This document shows, one piece after another, positions 12,708 to 23,790 of a stretch of 64,000 bases of DNA. The first letter of the stretch is position 1, and the number at the start of each line of letters is the position of its first letter. Under the pieces are notes generated by a model. It did no database searches. It saw only the letters and a program-made list of their open reading frames with translations, and had not been told where the DNA came from. Origin of the DNA: Edaphochlamys debaryana (taxonomy: Eukaryota > Chlorophyta > Chlorophyceae > Chlamydomonadales); contig JAEHOE010000143.1 of the NCBI GenBank assembly GCA_016858145.1, forward strand, positions 124,001 through 188,000, written 5' to 3'. Both the position numbers and the translations under genes were made by a program.

Positions 12708-15700
12708 TCATTCCTCGCCCTCAGAGTCTGAGTCGCTGCTGTCCAGCGCCTCACTGCCGTAGCTCGCCGCCACGATCAGCGGCTTGGCGCGGCGGCACGC
12801 CGCCACCGCCGGCACCGGCTGCGGCACCGCCGCGCCGCCGCAGCTCACCGACAGGCCGCCGCCGGCGGCCGCCGCCAGCGGCGACGCGCCGCCGGCGCTG
12901 CCAAGGCCCAGGCCCAGGCCCAGCCCGGGCCCCGCCGCGCCGCCTGACGACAGCATCCCCATCCCCATCCCCGCTCCCGCCGCCGACGCGCTGCGCTGCT
13001 GCTGCAGCTGCTTGCGCCTGAACGCCTCGATCTCCTCCTCCGTCAGCCCCGCCTCGTCCTCGTCCTCCTCGTCCTCGTCGAACCCAGTCCACCCCAGCGA
13101 ACGGAGGAACGCCTCCTCCTCGGCGCTGACCAGCAGGGCAGGGTGCGTGGGCCCCGACCCGCGGGGTCCATCCAGGCCCGCGTCAGGCCCACCGCTCGCA
13201 ACCGGCGGCGGGGGGGCGGGGGCGCAGGGCTGCTCGGAAGGCGGGCCCGGGGCCGCGGGGGGTGCGGCCACGGCACCGCTGTCACTGATCCGGCCAGAGT
13301 CAGCCCCGGCACCGGCGCTGGCGGAGCCCAAAGGAGCGGAGACGAGGTTGCCAGACGACAGGGAGGCCGGCGGGAAGGGCTCGGGACCGGGGCCGGCGCC
13401 GGCTGCCCGGGGGGCGATGACGGCAGAGGCAGCGCGGCCCAGGGTGCTGGCGGCGGGGGGCCGGTCGAGGGGCTGGGAGGTCTTCTTGGAGAGAATGACG
13501 GCCGACCCCAGGGTGCCCCCGGCCGCCGCGTCCTCCCGCTTGGCCGCAGCGCGCAGCGCCGGCCCCGCCGCCGCCCCGCTCGCGGGCTTGGGCGCCGCCG
13601 GCACGCCGCCGCCCAGCCGTACGGCACCGCCCAGGGCCAGGCCCAGCCCGGGCCCAGCCGAGGCCCCGGCGCCCATGCCGCCGCCGCCAGCCTTGGCCTT
13701 GGCCGCCGCCGAGCTGACTAACGGGATCAGCTGCTTGGACTGCTTGAGCGCCAACTGCTCCATGCGGGCCCGACTGGTGGACGAGGCGGGCGCGCCGTTG
13801 GACTGCGCATCGGCCGGCGGCGCCGCCATGACGGTGGCGGCGGCAGAGCCCCACACGCCGGCGGGGCGGGGGGCGACGGCAGGGCTGGGCGCGAGCGGGG
13901 CGGCGGGGGCGGCGGGCGGCGGGGAGGGCGAGGGCGAGGGGTAGGAGGGCATGGGCGCGACCAGCCCCTCGTCGTCTCCACCCTGGAAGGCGCTGCGGGA
14001 GGGGGAGGCCTGGGGCGCGCCGGGGCCGGCGCCTGCGGGCGGGGGCCCGGAGCAGGGCGGCGCCTCGGCCAGCTTAGAGGTCCAGTTGGAGGTCGTGCGG
14101 GCGGACAGGAAGGTCTGCCTGTACGGCGGTACGGCATTGGCGGAGGCGGACGTACTGCCGCTGGCGGGGTCCAGCAGGGGCGAGGAGATGGAGCCGGGCG
14201 GGGGGGCGGCGGAGATGGGGGAGCCGCCGGGGCCGGGGCCCGCGCCAGGCCCGGGGCCGGGGCCCGGGGTGGGCCTCAGTGAGGGGAAGTCCTTGTCGAA
14301 CGAAGCCTGGGCCGGGGGGAAGGGAGGGGCGGGATCCGTTGGTGAGAGCCGTGCGACTGATGGTGAAGACAGAGGGGGGGCCGTGTGAAGGACGGGGCAT
14401 CCGTGTAGGGACTGACGCGGGATGCGTCATACAGTGCTGCCAGCCGCGGCCTCCCTCCCGCTCCTCCCGCGCCTTCCGTGGTCAAACGCGGCAAGCCAAG
14501 GTGAGGCAGTGAACGGGCTGCTACTCGCGAACAGCACCCGATGCGGGGAAGGTGAGTGGCTTGCCCCCCCAGGTGAGTCACCACCAACCCCGTCCCTGAC
14601 TCCGCAGTTCCCGCTCAGGACTGTGTCTGGGGAGGTACCTGCTACAGCCCCCTCTGATACGGCTCGCGGCCTCTCCACCCTGGGTTGTGAACGTGCTGCT
14701 TGGGACACGCGCAGCCTGTCTAGATTCGGCTGCAGACTGCCGACCCCGCAGTCCCCCTAAGCGGCCGAAACTGCCTGCCTCGATGCGGCTGCAACTACCG
14801 TAGCTTGCTTGACGGGGGCTTATCAGCCGCAGATCAGCCGCAGTGAAGCAAGCTAGTCGGCAACCGTAACGAGACAGGCCGCGCAGCCGCGCGTGTCCCA
14901 CGTGACACGAACCAGTGTCCCTTGTGGTGAAGAGCCTGGTCCCCGACACGCCGCCACCTGCCCCGTCCCTGAGCCCGTAACTCGCACCCCACCCCGCTCA
15001 CACACTTCGCGTGTCTGAGGTTTCACATGCCTGATCCAACACCGGAAGGCGTGACATCTTCACCCGTGCCTCCCCCGGCTCATATGGTCCCACCTTGGAG
15101 GAGAGGGTCGAGGTCAGCGGTCCTCCGCTGGAGCTGTGGTCCCTCGGGGGCGGCCGGGAGTCCTCCTCGGCCCGTGGCCCCAGGCCGGGGCCCCCGCCGC
15201 CCGACTGAGCGCGCGCGAGCGGCCAGTCCTGGCCCGGCCTGCCGCCCCCGTCCGACTCGCCGGGGCGGCTGTACGGCCGCAGACTGACGCCGTACGACGA
15301 TCCGCCGCCGGGTTTCAGGGAGATGCCATCGTCCCGGGCGCCGCCCGGCTTGAGAGGCACGTACCCGGGGCCCGGGCGCGGTCCCCCGCCGCCCCCGCCA
15401 TAGCCCCCTGCGGAGACGCCCCCGCCGTAGCCCCCTGCAGAGCTCCCCCCGCCGTAGCCCCCTACTGAGGCGCCCTCACGTGGCCGCCAGGAGCGGTCCG
15501 GTACGACGCCGGGACCCGCCGGAGAGGGGCGGCTGAAGTCGGAGGTAGCTGCTGAGCGGGGGGTGCCTAAAGAGGCGCTGCTGGTGAGGCCGTTGGCACC
15601 AAGGCCCGAGCTGCTGCGGCCCCCGGGCCAGGGATCGCTCGAGGGCGGAGCACCGGAGCGAGAGCTGACGTCGGAGCCAGCGGGTTTGCCGGCGAGGCGT

Positions 15701-15738
15701 TTGGAGGAGTCGGAGGCGTCACCTGCGCGGGGAGGCAT
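12708..15738 (-). CDS. Vasculin/GPBP1-like protein (plant-type homologue)
   Basis: Two exons, 15094-15738 and 12708-14306, join in phase 0 to give 747 aa. Exon 1 starts MPPRAGDASDSSKR and holds a Gly-Tyr-rich tract with repeated GGYGGG. The junction creates LSSK|ASFDKDFPSL, matching the SSFEKDFPSL core of plant vasculin-like proteins. TSNWTSKLAEAP follows, as in the plant WTSALAEVP motif. Near the C-terminus, EEEAFLRSLGW, an acidic run and LTEEEIEAF match the vasculin signature, and the chain ends in an acidic SDSDSEGEE tail. Most of the rest is Ala/Gly/Pro low complexity. Animal vasculin binds GC-rich promoters and nucleic acid; the algal role is inferred. A 386-codon open frame on the opposite strand is a GC-rich shadow. 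Confidence 0.75.
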
Positions 15739-16080
15739 GGTCGGGCGCAGAGCCGTCGGGGGAAGTTGGCGCAAGGCTCGACACACACACACGAGTGGTC
15801 CGTTGCGTTAGGGCACGGATGGAGCTATCGAAGAGTGAGTTTTTGCTGTTAAAGCCTGGGTGCACTCGCAGGCAAGGGACCGGAAGTGGCGATGGCCCGC
15901 ACAGCCGCGCTTCCGAACCTAGAGCCCTCACCCCGATGGTGAAGTGAAGATGAGCCACGAAGCCACTGCGGTAAAAGCTTGGGCCCGTCGTCCATGCCTC
16001 CGGCAACGAGGCTCTCCCGCCCGCCCTCTGCCCCGCCGGGCGAAGCCCAGCGTGCGAGTCGGCGTCAGGGCGGCACACTC

Positions 16081-16086
16081 TATAAA
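16081..16086 (+). promoter_or_regulatory. TATA-like box (TATAAA)
   Basis: TATAAA in the context CACTCTATAAAGGCTAGG, upstream of the WD40 gene and on its strand. No transcription start is visible, so assignment to that gene is a guess. Confidence 0.3.
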
Positions 16087-16696
16087 GGCTAGGGGGAGCT
16101 GGCTACGCGCAAAGGTTCTGCGGGGGCGGAGCTGCAAGGGGGCCAGGCGCCGGGGCTTCTACGCGAACAAGCAGCTCGCTGCTATGCTCCCTGTTGCTCT
16201 AATGCACTGCTGTGACGTTGCGTGGCCTTTTGCCTTGTCGGGGAGTAAGCTCTGGTGGCGAGATGCTGCTCGTGGCTTTCGGTCTCTGCGGTAAGGTGGT
16301 AGTGGAAGCAGCGGACGCACGATTCTTCGGTTAACGGAAATGCAGGTGTTGTCGCGACTGGGGCGGCAACCTGCTCTGCACGGGATGCACTTGGGCGCAG
16401 GCTCCACAATGCCCCCGCTTGCAGTGCTGCACCACACTCTGCTGTATACATGCGCACCACTCCCCATACCCACACCGCATCGGCACGCAACCACGCGCGA
16501 TATTGTGCACATCCGCATCTGCCCGCCTAGTGCAGCTCCCACCGCAGCTGCCTGCTGACGACCCTGGCTGCGGCAGGGGAGCAGCGCACGCAGCAGGGCT
16601 CCGCTTGCCAGCTCTAGACGAGCCCGACTCGGCGAGCCGGGTCGTCCCTTTGGGACACCTTTGCTGTCTTGCATAGTACGAGACGAGAAGCAGATT

Positions 16697-17046
16697 CTGC
16701 AGCGTGGAGGGGCGCGACACGCTGGCGCTAGGGGGCGCCATGGCGGGGCCCGAGGAGGATTGCGGAACAGCTGCGCAGTTCACGCGCTCGGTGCAGCAGT
16801 ATGGTGGGTACTGGCCACTGGTCTCGGGGTCTGTGCAGGAGCGTCAAGGGGCGTCAAGGGATGTCTAAAGTCTCGGGACGACGCAGGGTGCCGTGAGGTG
16901 CTGCGCCGTGTGCCAAAGGCCCTCTTCGCCACCCTTGCCCCTGTCACCCCGTTCACCCTGCAGATCTGACAACCACCATACATCACTGGCAGCTGAGGGT
17001 GGGGCAGGGCCGTGTGTGCTGGTTGGGCCTCGGGCGGGCCTGCGTG
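16697..17046. repeat. Dispersed repeat, copy 1 (partner near 56324-56668)
   Basis: Long matches to 56324-56668 in the same orientation: ...GCTGCGCAGTTCACGCGCTCG, then TGTGCAGGAGCGTCAAG, then AGGCCCTCTTCGCCACCCTTG and CACTGGCAGCTGAGGGTGGGG in the same order. The two copies differ by small indels. No coding capacity is recognised. Probably part of a non-autonomous transposable element; the true ends are not determined. Confidence 0.65.
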
Positions 17047-17573
17047 GGTCTCGAGTTACACGCGGTGGCCCAACCGTTGGCCCAGGACCCTCTCGCCTTC
17101 TGCGTTACCCAACACGCAATCTCCAGAGGAAATGCCAGCTAGATAATACACTTGAAGCCGGGCTGGCTCGGGCCTGGGACTAGGCAGGGGTGCCGTGAAA
17201 GCGTGTCACGACTCGGTACAGGTACCCAAGCGCTTATTTGAGCTGGAGCACGCCCGGGGCTCCGCGCCAGCCACCTGGCCGGCACGTCGACCCCGTTGGC
17301 CCCACTGGCCGGCCCCGTGCCAGCTATCGCCAACCAGCTCCTGCTAGCCAGGACTGCAAGCCTAACCCAAGCGGGCGCGCTAGCCTCATAGGCGCCGCGG
17401 GTGGGCCCGCCGCCGGGTTGAGTACCCGTCAAAGGCTGACAGTATTGGCATGCCAGTAACTGTGCGCTGGCCTCACCCGAACACGATCCGGGTAGCAGAT
17501 CGCCCTAGTACACCCACAGAGCAAGCGGAAAGACTGACGCCCGCACGCGCACGCTCCTCTGGCGCCCTGGCAG

Positions 17574-20500
17574 GACCTGGTGGCCGCGGGCGACTCGAGC
17601 GACGAGCTGCTGTGCGTGTGTGACTCGAGCGTGCTGCACTGCAACACGGCCACCGGGGAGGTGGGATGGGGCCTGGGGAGTGAGGGGAGAGGACTAGGGA
17701 GTGAGGGGAGGTGGGTGGGGCCTGGGGAGGGAGGGGAGAGCAGGGGCCGGGCAATGCGGGGTGTCGGGGGTTGGTGCAGATGGGATGCGCATCAGACACT
17801 CTGTCGGTCCTTTGTTTGTCACTGGCCGTTTGAGACAGGTCCGGGCGCTACGGGGGTTGATGCTCGAGCGCAGGCGGCTGGGGCAGGGCATTAGCCGGGC
17901 AGCAGGCTGCCGCCTCCGCACCTGGAGCTGGTGCCCAGTGCACACTCCGACAGTGCCGTACGGGCAGTACCCGGCGGCGGGCGCCTTCAGGTACCCCGCT
18001 TGCGCCCAGGAACGGTCGCTGCAAGAACGGAGGGCTCCTGCCGACTGGGCAGGGGGCGCGCAACCCATCATGTCTGCAACGATTGCTCCCTGGGAGCCAG
18101 CTCCAACCATGCCCACCCCTCCTGGTACCGCCGCCGTCCGCAGGTGACCGCCGCGCTGACTCTGGACTGGTGCCCCAACTCCATGACCTACGCCCACGGC
18201 ATCCTGGCGGCGGGGGGGCCCACCAGCCAGGTGCGTGCGCGCGTGCCCGTGTGGGCCCCGTGCCTCCAAGCTTGGCTGTGCACGGCTGTGCTGGTACCGT
18301 GGGGGACATGGTGTGCGAGGAGCGGCGGAGGCCCGCTTTAGCTGTGGGAGTGCACTAGCTCCTCAGAGGAGGAGGCGGAGAGCGACCCCTGCGCTGCTGG
18401 ACACGGGGCGTCGATCGCCCGCTAAGGCCCTGACCCTTCGTCGGCTCTGACGCCCCCCCCCCCCACCGGCCCCGCCCCGCAGTTGATCGTCAAGGACCTG
18501 CGGGAAAAGCGTGTGCTGCACCGGGACCCGCTCGGCGGTGAGCGGGGACACGGGGCGGGGGTCGCCTGCACGCACGGACGGGCCGGGCCCTGCGGCGGGC
18601 CACCGGCGAACGTGACGAGAGATCTGACCGGAGGGGCAGGCGCAAGAAGGGCGGTTAAGATGGAAGGGGTGGAATGTACTGGCGACACAGCGGATGGGTT
18701 TTGAGGAGGGCTCGCTGGGCCCCTGTGGGCCTGAGTGGGCCTGAGTCCACCGCCTGGGCCCCGGTTCCGTCGCACTGCGCAACCGCCCTTGCACCGGCTC
18801 CCTCGCGCAGGCTCTGTGAATAACGCCGTGCACATATCACGGCAGGAGGGGCGGCAGGTGCTGTTTGCCTGCAACAACGGTGGGTGCGGGGGGGAGGGGG
18901 GGGGGGGATGGAGGGGGTGAAGGGCGGGGACAGAAGGCGGGGCGTGAGTGCGGGGAAAGGGCGGGAGACGGGCTGGAGGCGGGTTTAGACCCCAGCAGCG
19001 GACTACTGTGTTCGTCCCTCTAGGGGTACGTACCGCTAGGGCACATACCGGCGGAAACGGAGCAGACCCACGAAAGGCCTGGGGAGGTTTCGGAAGCTGC
19101 ATGGGGCCCAGGGAGCCAGAATCAACCTGCGAACAGTCTCGGAACAGGGGGCCGGGCGGGATCTCGGGAAGCTTGGGCGGCCAGCCGTGACTTGCCAGCC
19201 AATCCATGGAACAAGGCAAGCGTCGCGGCAACGACACACGCCTACAGCAGCGGGAGAGGCGGAGCGGGTGCCGTCCTCCGCACGGTGCTTACCAGCCCCG
19301 CGCTAAGCGCCTTCCGCGAACGAGACGTTTGCCGGGCCTGGTCTCGCAGCCAAGCCCCAGCCAGCCCACCAAACTTGCCTAAAACCGCTCCGTTTGTTTG
19401 CCCGCCTTGCCCCACGCCTCGATTCGCTGCAGAGCACATCGTGCGGGTGTTCAACATTGAGCCGCACCAGCTCACGCCCAACACGCACTTCAGGTGGGCC
19501 AGCAACCCCAGCATGGGCGAAGCGGGGCGCTGGGGGAGCTGCAGGCAGGAGCCGGGTTGCGCCCGTCGGGGTGCACCCGGGGCTCCATTTGGAAAGCTGG
19601 GAACGAAGGTGGAAGGCAGAGGGTGCTGGGCCGAGTTGCACGGGAGTAGCAGGGGCAACGGGACCAGGCCGGGGGAGCGGGGGCTGGGGCTGGGCTCCTC
19701 CTCTCCTCCCCCGGGTCGTTCCTTCCTTCACGCGTTTCCGCGGCGCTGGACTGCCCCCCTCTCCAGCACCGAGCCAGACATCGCCCTCACTCGCCCCTAC
19801 TGGCCTAGCTCCACGTCCCCGCAAGGCCTGACCCGGGCCCTGGCCAACCCTCCCCCTCCCCGTAGGTGTGAACACCGCCCTTCCTCCCCTCACCTCCAGG
19901 CCGCCCTTCTGCCCGCCCCCGCCCTCCCCCTCCCCATAGGACCCCCGTGCCCATCAACTACTGCTCGCTCTCCCCCGACGGCCGCCAGCTGGCCTGCGTG
20001 GGCGACTGCGCGGAGACCATGGTCTACGGTGGGGAGGGGGTGGGGTGGGGAAGGGCTGATCCCTGACGGGCTGCAGCCAGCGAGCCCACTGCGCAGCGAG
20101 GCCCGAATTGAAAGGTCCAGGCTCCAGCGACTCCAGCGACGGCTGCTGAGCGGGCGTGCGAAGGGGGTGAGGTCGGGGACTGGGGACTTTCTCGGGCATA
20201 AAGGAGAGAGGCGGGGAATGGATGGGGCTGTATGAGCTGAGCGGGATCGCGTCGCTTTGCCAGGAGCAAAGTGCTGTCGAGCAGCAGGGATGTTGCCGAG
20301 GAAAGGGGACAGGGACAGACAGGAGGGGCGGTGGTCGCTGGAGCACGACCCGCTGACTTCCACCAGCGGAGGCCCACCCCACTGGTGTCCGTGCCTCCTC
20401 CCAAAGCCCCCAAGACCCCAGGCCGGTTGCCGTGGGGCCCCTGCCTGGGGCCTGGCCTCCTCCTGCGGTGTGCCCCAGGCACAGGCCCAAGCCCAGGCCC

Positions 20501-21707
20501 ATGCCAGGGCCATCTTGGCCCGCACTGACTGTTCCTCCTCGCCGCCCCCCTCCCCCCTCTGCCGTGCGCAGTTGCGCGGGAGTCGACCTACACGCGCATG
20601 CACACGTTCCGGGAGGCGCACGACACGGGTGAGGGGCGGCGAGGGGTTCGGCGGGCGGGTGAAGCGGGGGAGGTGAGGGGGGCGTTCCGAAGCCGAAGGT
20701 CTGACCACCAACACGCCGGCTCTCGGCGACCCCACCAGGCCCTGGCGTACCCCAGCCCCTCCATCCACAGTCCACACCCACCCTCCGCCCTGCCCCCTTC
20801 CCCCCGCCTTGCCCAGGCATCTCCACCGCCTGGTCACCTTCCGGCACCTTCCTGGCCTCGGCCCACCAGGACGGCACGCTGGCGGTGTGGGACATGCGCT
20901 CTCAGGCGCCCGTGCACAAGTACCGCCGGGGGGCGGCCTGCAGGTGGGGAGGGGAGGGAGGGAGGAGGGAGTAGAGGGGGGGCGTAGGTTTTTCTGAGTT
21001 TGAAAGAGAAGCTGAGGGCAGAGGGCCCGGCGCGACGGGAGGGGCTTCGTCCGATTCGTCCGATCTCCGAGCCCTTCCTCCCCGAGGTGTGTGTGCTCTT
21101 CTTCCCCGAGGCCATCCACACCGCCCACCCGCCCACCCGCCCATCGCCTTGTTTCTTTCCTCCAGGAACGTCAAGTTCTCCCCCGGCGTGCTGGACCTGA
21201 TGGCCTTCGCTGAGCACGAGGACCACTGCCACCTGGTGGACTGCCGCATGTGGGCAGCCAGCCAGGACCTGTACGCGGGCTGCGAGCAGGTGGGGGGCCG
21301 GGGGAGGGGGCTGCGAGCGAGCAGGTGGGGGAGGTGTGGTGGGGGCTGGGAGCAGGTGGGGGAGGTGAGGGCTGGGGGTTTGTTGGGGAACGGCCGCTGG
21401 ATGGTGGGAAGGGTAGGAAAGGGAAGGGGAGATGGGGAGCTGGCTGAGTTGAATTTGACACGCCGACCCCCTTGACCCGCCGACCTGCTCTCTCGCTCCC
21501 GTTCTTTACCACCCGGTCTCTCACGCCTCCCTCCCTCTGCCTCTGCTGCCCCCCCGTCCCCGCCTCCCACCAAAGGGCCACGACATTTCGGGCATCGCCT
21601 TCTCCGCCGCCGGCGACCGCCTGTGGGTGGGGCTGGACGAGGCGGTGATGGCCTTTGAGCTGGACACGTTGGGGCGGAGGGCCTTCGGGTTCGGGGCGAT
21701 ATGCTGA
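17574..21707 (+). CDS. WD40-repeat protein with DUF2415-type C-terminus (5' exons not found)
   Basis: Ten exons join in phase (295 aa): 17574-17660, 18144-18230, 18483-18537, 18811-18879, 19433-19493, 19940-20028, 20572-20628, 20817-20943, 21166-21289, 21576-21707. The peptides resemble WD blades of plant and fungal DUF2415 proteins: DLVAAGDSSDELLCVC, VNNAVHISRQEGRQVLFACN, EHIVRVFNIEPHQL, PINYCSLSPDGRQLACVGD, FLASAHQDGTLAVWDMRSQ, NVKFSPGVLDLMAFAEHEDH and GHDISGIAFSAAGDRLWVGL. WD40 propellers act as scaffolds; the partners are unknown. The first listed exon begins after a CAG acceptor, so the start codon lies upstream and was not identified. The listed start is therefore an exon edge. Confidence 0.85.
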
Positions 21708-22784
21708 GCAGAAGGAGGAGGCGGAGTGGACGGCGGTAGCGCGGGTGGGGTGAGAGGTATGGGGGAGGGGGGAAGTTAGGGGGGGTTGGGGACGCGAGGG
21801 GAGGCCGCGGGGGTGGCGATGCCCCGGTGCCCAGGAGCCGCGGTGGGGAGGAGGTGGACGGGATAGATGGGGGGCGTTCGGATGTGAAGGGCAGGCGGGA
21901 CCGCTGAACTTGTATAATTAGGGAGAGCTCTTGCGCTGTATCTTGTACGGTATGCGGGGACTTCAGGTTGAGCCGAGGAGCAACGGATTGCGGGTATGCA
22001 AGGGTTGCAGGAGGTGCGGACGCTATCGATTAGTTAAGAGAGTTTGGGACAGAGCTTGCACATGCTTTTTACGCTTTTGGAATGCATGGGGACACACCGC
22101 CCGCACGGCACGCTCAGGAGCCGGCGCGCGTGCTTCTGGGGTGCAGAGGGAGGGCAGGCAGGCGGGGAGGCCGCTACATGGGCCGGGTATGGATGTGGCG
22201 GCTGCTGGGGTGAGCGCTTGTGCTGAGGGCTACAAGGGCTTAGCAGGGCTCGTGGTCGCCAAGTCTGAGAAGATTACAATACCGCAATGGATGCATCCTG
22301 TGGCGTGGGATTGTGGGGCGCGCTCGGGCGGGGCTGGATTGGCCGGCGCAGGGGCCCACGCGGGGTGAGCGTAACGTGCTGCGCTGTACGGCTGGCCAGC
22401 TCAAGGGCGTGTGAAGGGCAGTTGGCGGGCGGTTGCTGCTGGAGTCTGCGTACCGTACATGCTTGTCGGGAGCGGCCTTTCTGGAATGGGCGCGGCCACG
22501 CCCTCGCGTCTGCAATGGGGGCTCGCGCATGCATCGCGGTGGAGGCCTGCTGCCGTGTGCCGCTGTGTGTGGGGGCGATGACACATGCAAGGAGGTGCAA
22601 GGCTGGGCCCAGGGCCCAAGGCTACAAGGCCTTAGGCAGCCGAATGCAGGTGGCCCTACTCCTGCGCAGAGGTTTCTCTCGGCAGGTCATTGCTAGAGCA
22701 GAAGGGGCGAACGAACTCATTGCTCATATGCACAGGTGCCGATCGAGCCGCCGCCGCCGGGCTTCTGAGAGGGTGAGGTTCCCG
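21708..22784. other. Intergenic, no gene seen
   Basis: Follows the WD40 stop. The open frames are short and without recognisable content. The next sequence is the truncated end of the glycoprotein repeat unit. Confidence 0.5.
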
Positions 22785-23225
22785 CGGGATGCCAGGTGCG
22801 GTACGTTGGTAGGCCGATACTCGCAACACTACTTCGTCGCATGGTGGGCGGCGGAAAGTGTCTGTCACACACTGCACCGTGCAGTCCGGGTCAACAGGGG
22901 GTGAGCGCTTGCATGCCTGTTTACACTGTGGGTAGGTCTGTCCCACGCCGTTTCAATTGCGATAGGCCTGTCCCAAACCGTCCGCGGTGCGTGTGCTTGA
23001 TGAACTACACCGATTTGCGCCCGAGTCAACCTAGAGAGGCACCCCCTAAACGTGCCCTTGCAGCGCAGCTAGCAGTGGCCAAGCCGCCCAACAGGGCCCA
23101 ACGCGTTAGAGATGTCTGGTCATCATCAAACCGCAATCCACGGCAGTCATACATACAGGTATGTGCGCTACAACACGCACAGAGAGGCATGCACACCTAC
23201 CATCCCTGCTGCATATTCACATTAT
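22785..23225 (-). repeat. Truncated leading fragment of the 6.1-kb glycoprotein repeat unit
   Basis: Nearly identical to 36530-36965 and 42660-43095, which lie just downstream (3') of glycoprotein genes B and C. Here it is separated from gene A by the 7.6-kb element. It stops abruptly at the element (…CACATTAT|TGTTG) and resumes at 30843. It contains TTACA at 22921-22925, i.e. a minus-strand TGTAA, the likely original poly(A) word of gene A. Confidence 0.85.
22921..22925 (-). terminator. TGTAA word originally serving glycoprotein gene A
   Basis: The equivalent words at 36661-36665 and 42791-42795 sit about 485 nt past the stop codons of genes B and C. In copy A the mobile element places it about 8.1 kb from the stop. 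Confidence 0.45.
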
Positions 23226-23311
23226 TGTTGTGCGACGTCCAGGGGATTAGCATCCGGCAACCTGGCCCGGACCTATCCTCTTGTTCGCTGCGCTATCCCG
23301 CAGTACAAGTG
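23226..23311 (+). repeat. Left terminal inverted repeat of the retroelement
   Basis: 86 bp, reverse complement of 30752-30837 with two mismatches (GATTAG against GATCAG, TATCCCG against TATTCCG). Weaker similarity continues inward: GCTAGTTGCTTGCAA at about 23341 against GCTGGTTGCGTGCAA on the other arm. Confidence 0.93.
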
Positions 23312-23790
23312 CTGGGGGCCCTCCCGCTACCACTTGATGTGCTAGTTGCTTGCAAGAGAATCGTGTGCAAAAGAGAGAAGCGATAGATACACTCGTCCGA
23401 GTTGGGGGGGGTGATAGACTCCATGATTGCAGCGGCGCAAGGCCAGAAGACTGCGCAGCTCAGTGCCGTACAGTACCACGAACCACCAATGAGAGGCGGC
23501 TCGAGGCCCGCACGACCGACACGCGCCCAGATGGCGCGCCGTGATACGCCAGGCGCGTATCACACCCGCTTGGAGCAGCTCTCCAGGGACACAGGGCCCT
23601 CAGTAGTAGAAAGGATTGTAGAAAGGCACAGGGAGAAAGGGTACAGGAAAGGTCACAGGGAAAGGTGACCAGGAACAGGAACACGGGGCACCGTCAGGCA
23701 CGCGGCACAGGAGCCTTGCGCACAACAGCCTTGGGCCCACAGCCCCATGACACCCAGTTGGCGGGGAGGCTCCAAGCAAGTGCTAGATAC

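Larger units (their letters stand above)
15739..17573. other. Intergenic/upstream region, with a TATA-like site and a dispersed repeat
   Basis: Lies between divergent genes: vasculin-like (-) and WD40 (+). The 5' exons of the WD40 gene are expected here but no frame could be joined convincingly. CTCTATAAAGG at about 16078-16088 is a good TATA-like sequence on plus. A dispersed repeat occupies about 16697-17046. Confidence 0.4.

Noticed and set aside
12784..13944. 386-codon plus-strand open frame
   Set aside because: Antisense shadow of the vasculin-like coding exon in GC-rich DNA; Ala/Pro/Ser composition and no family motif.
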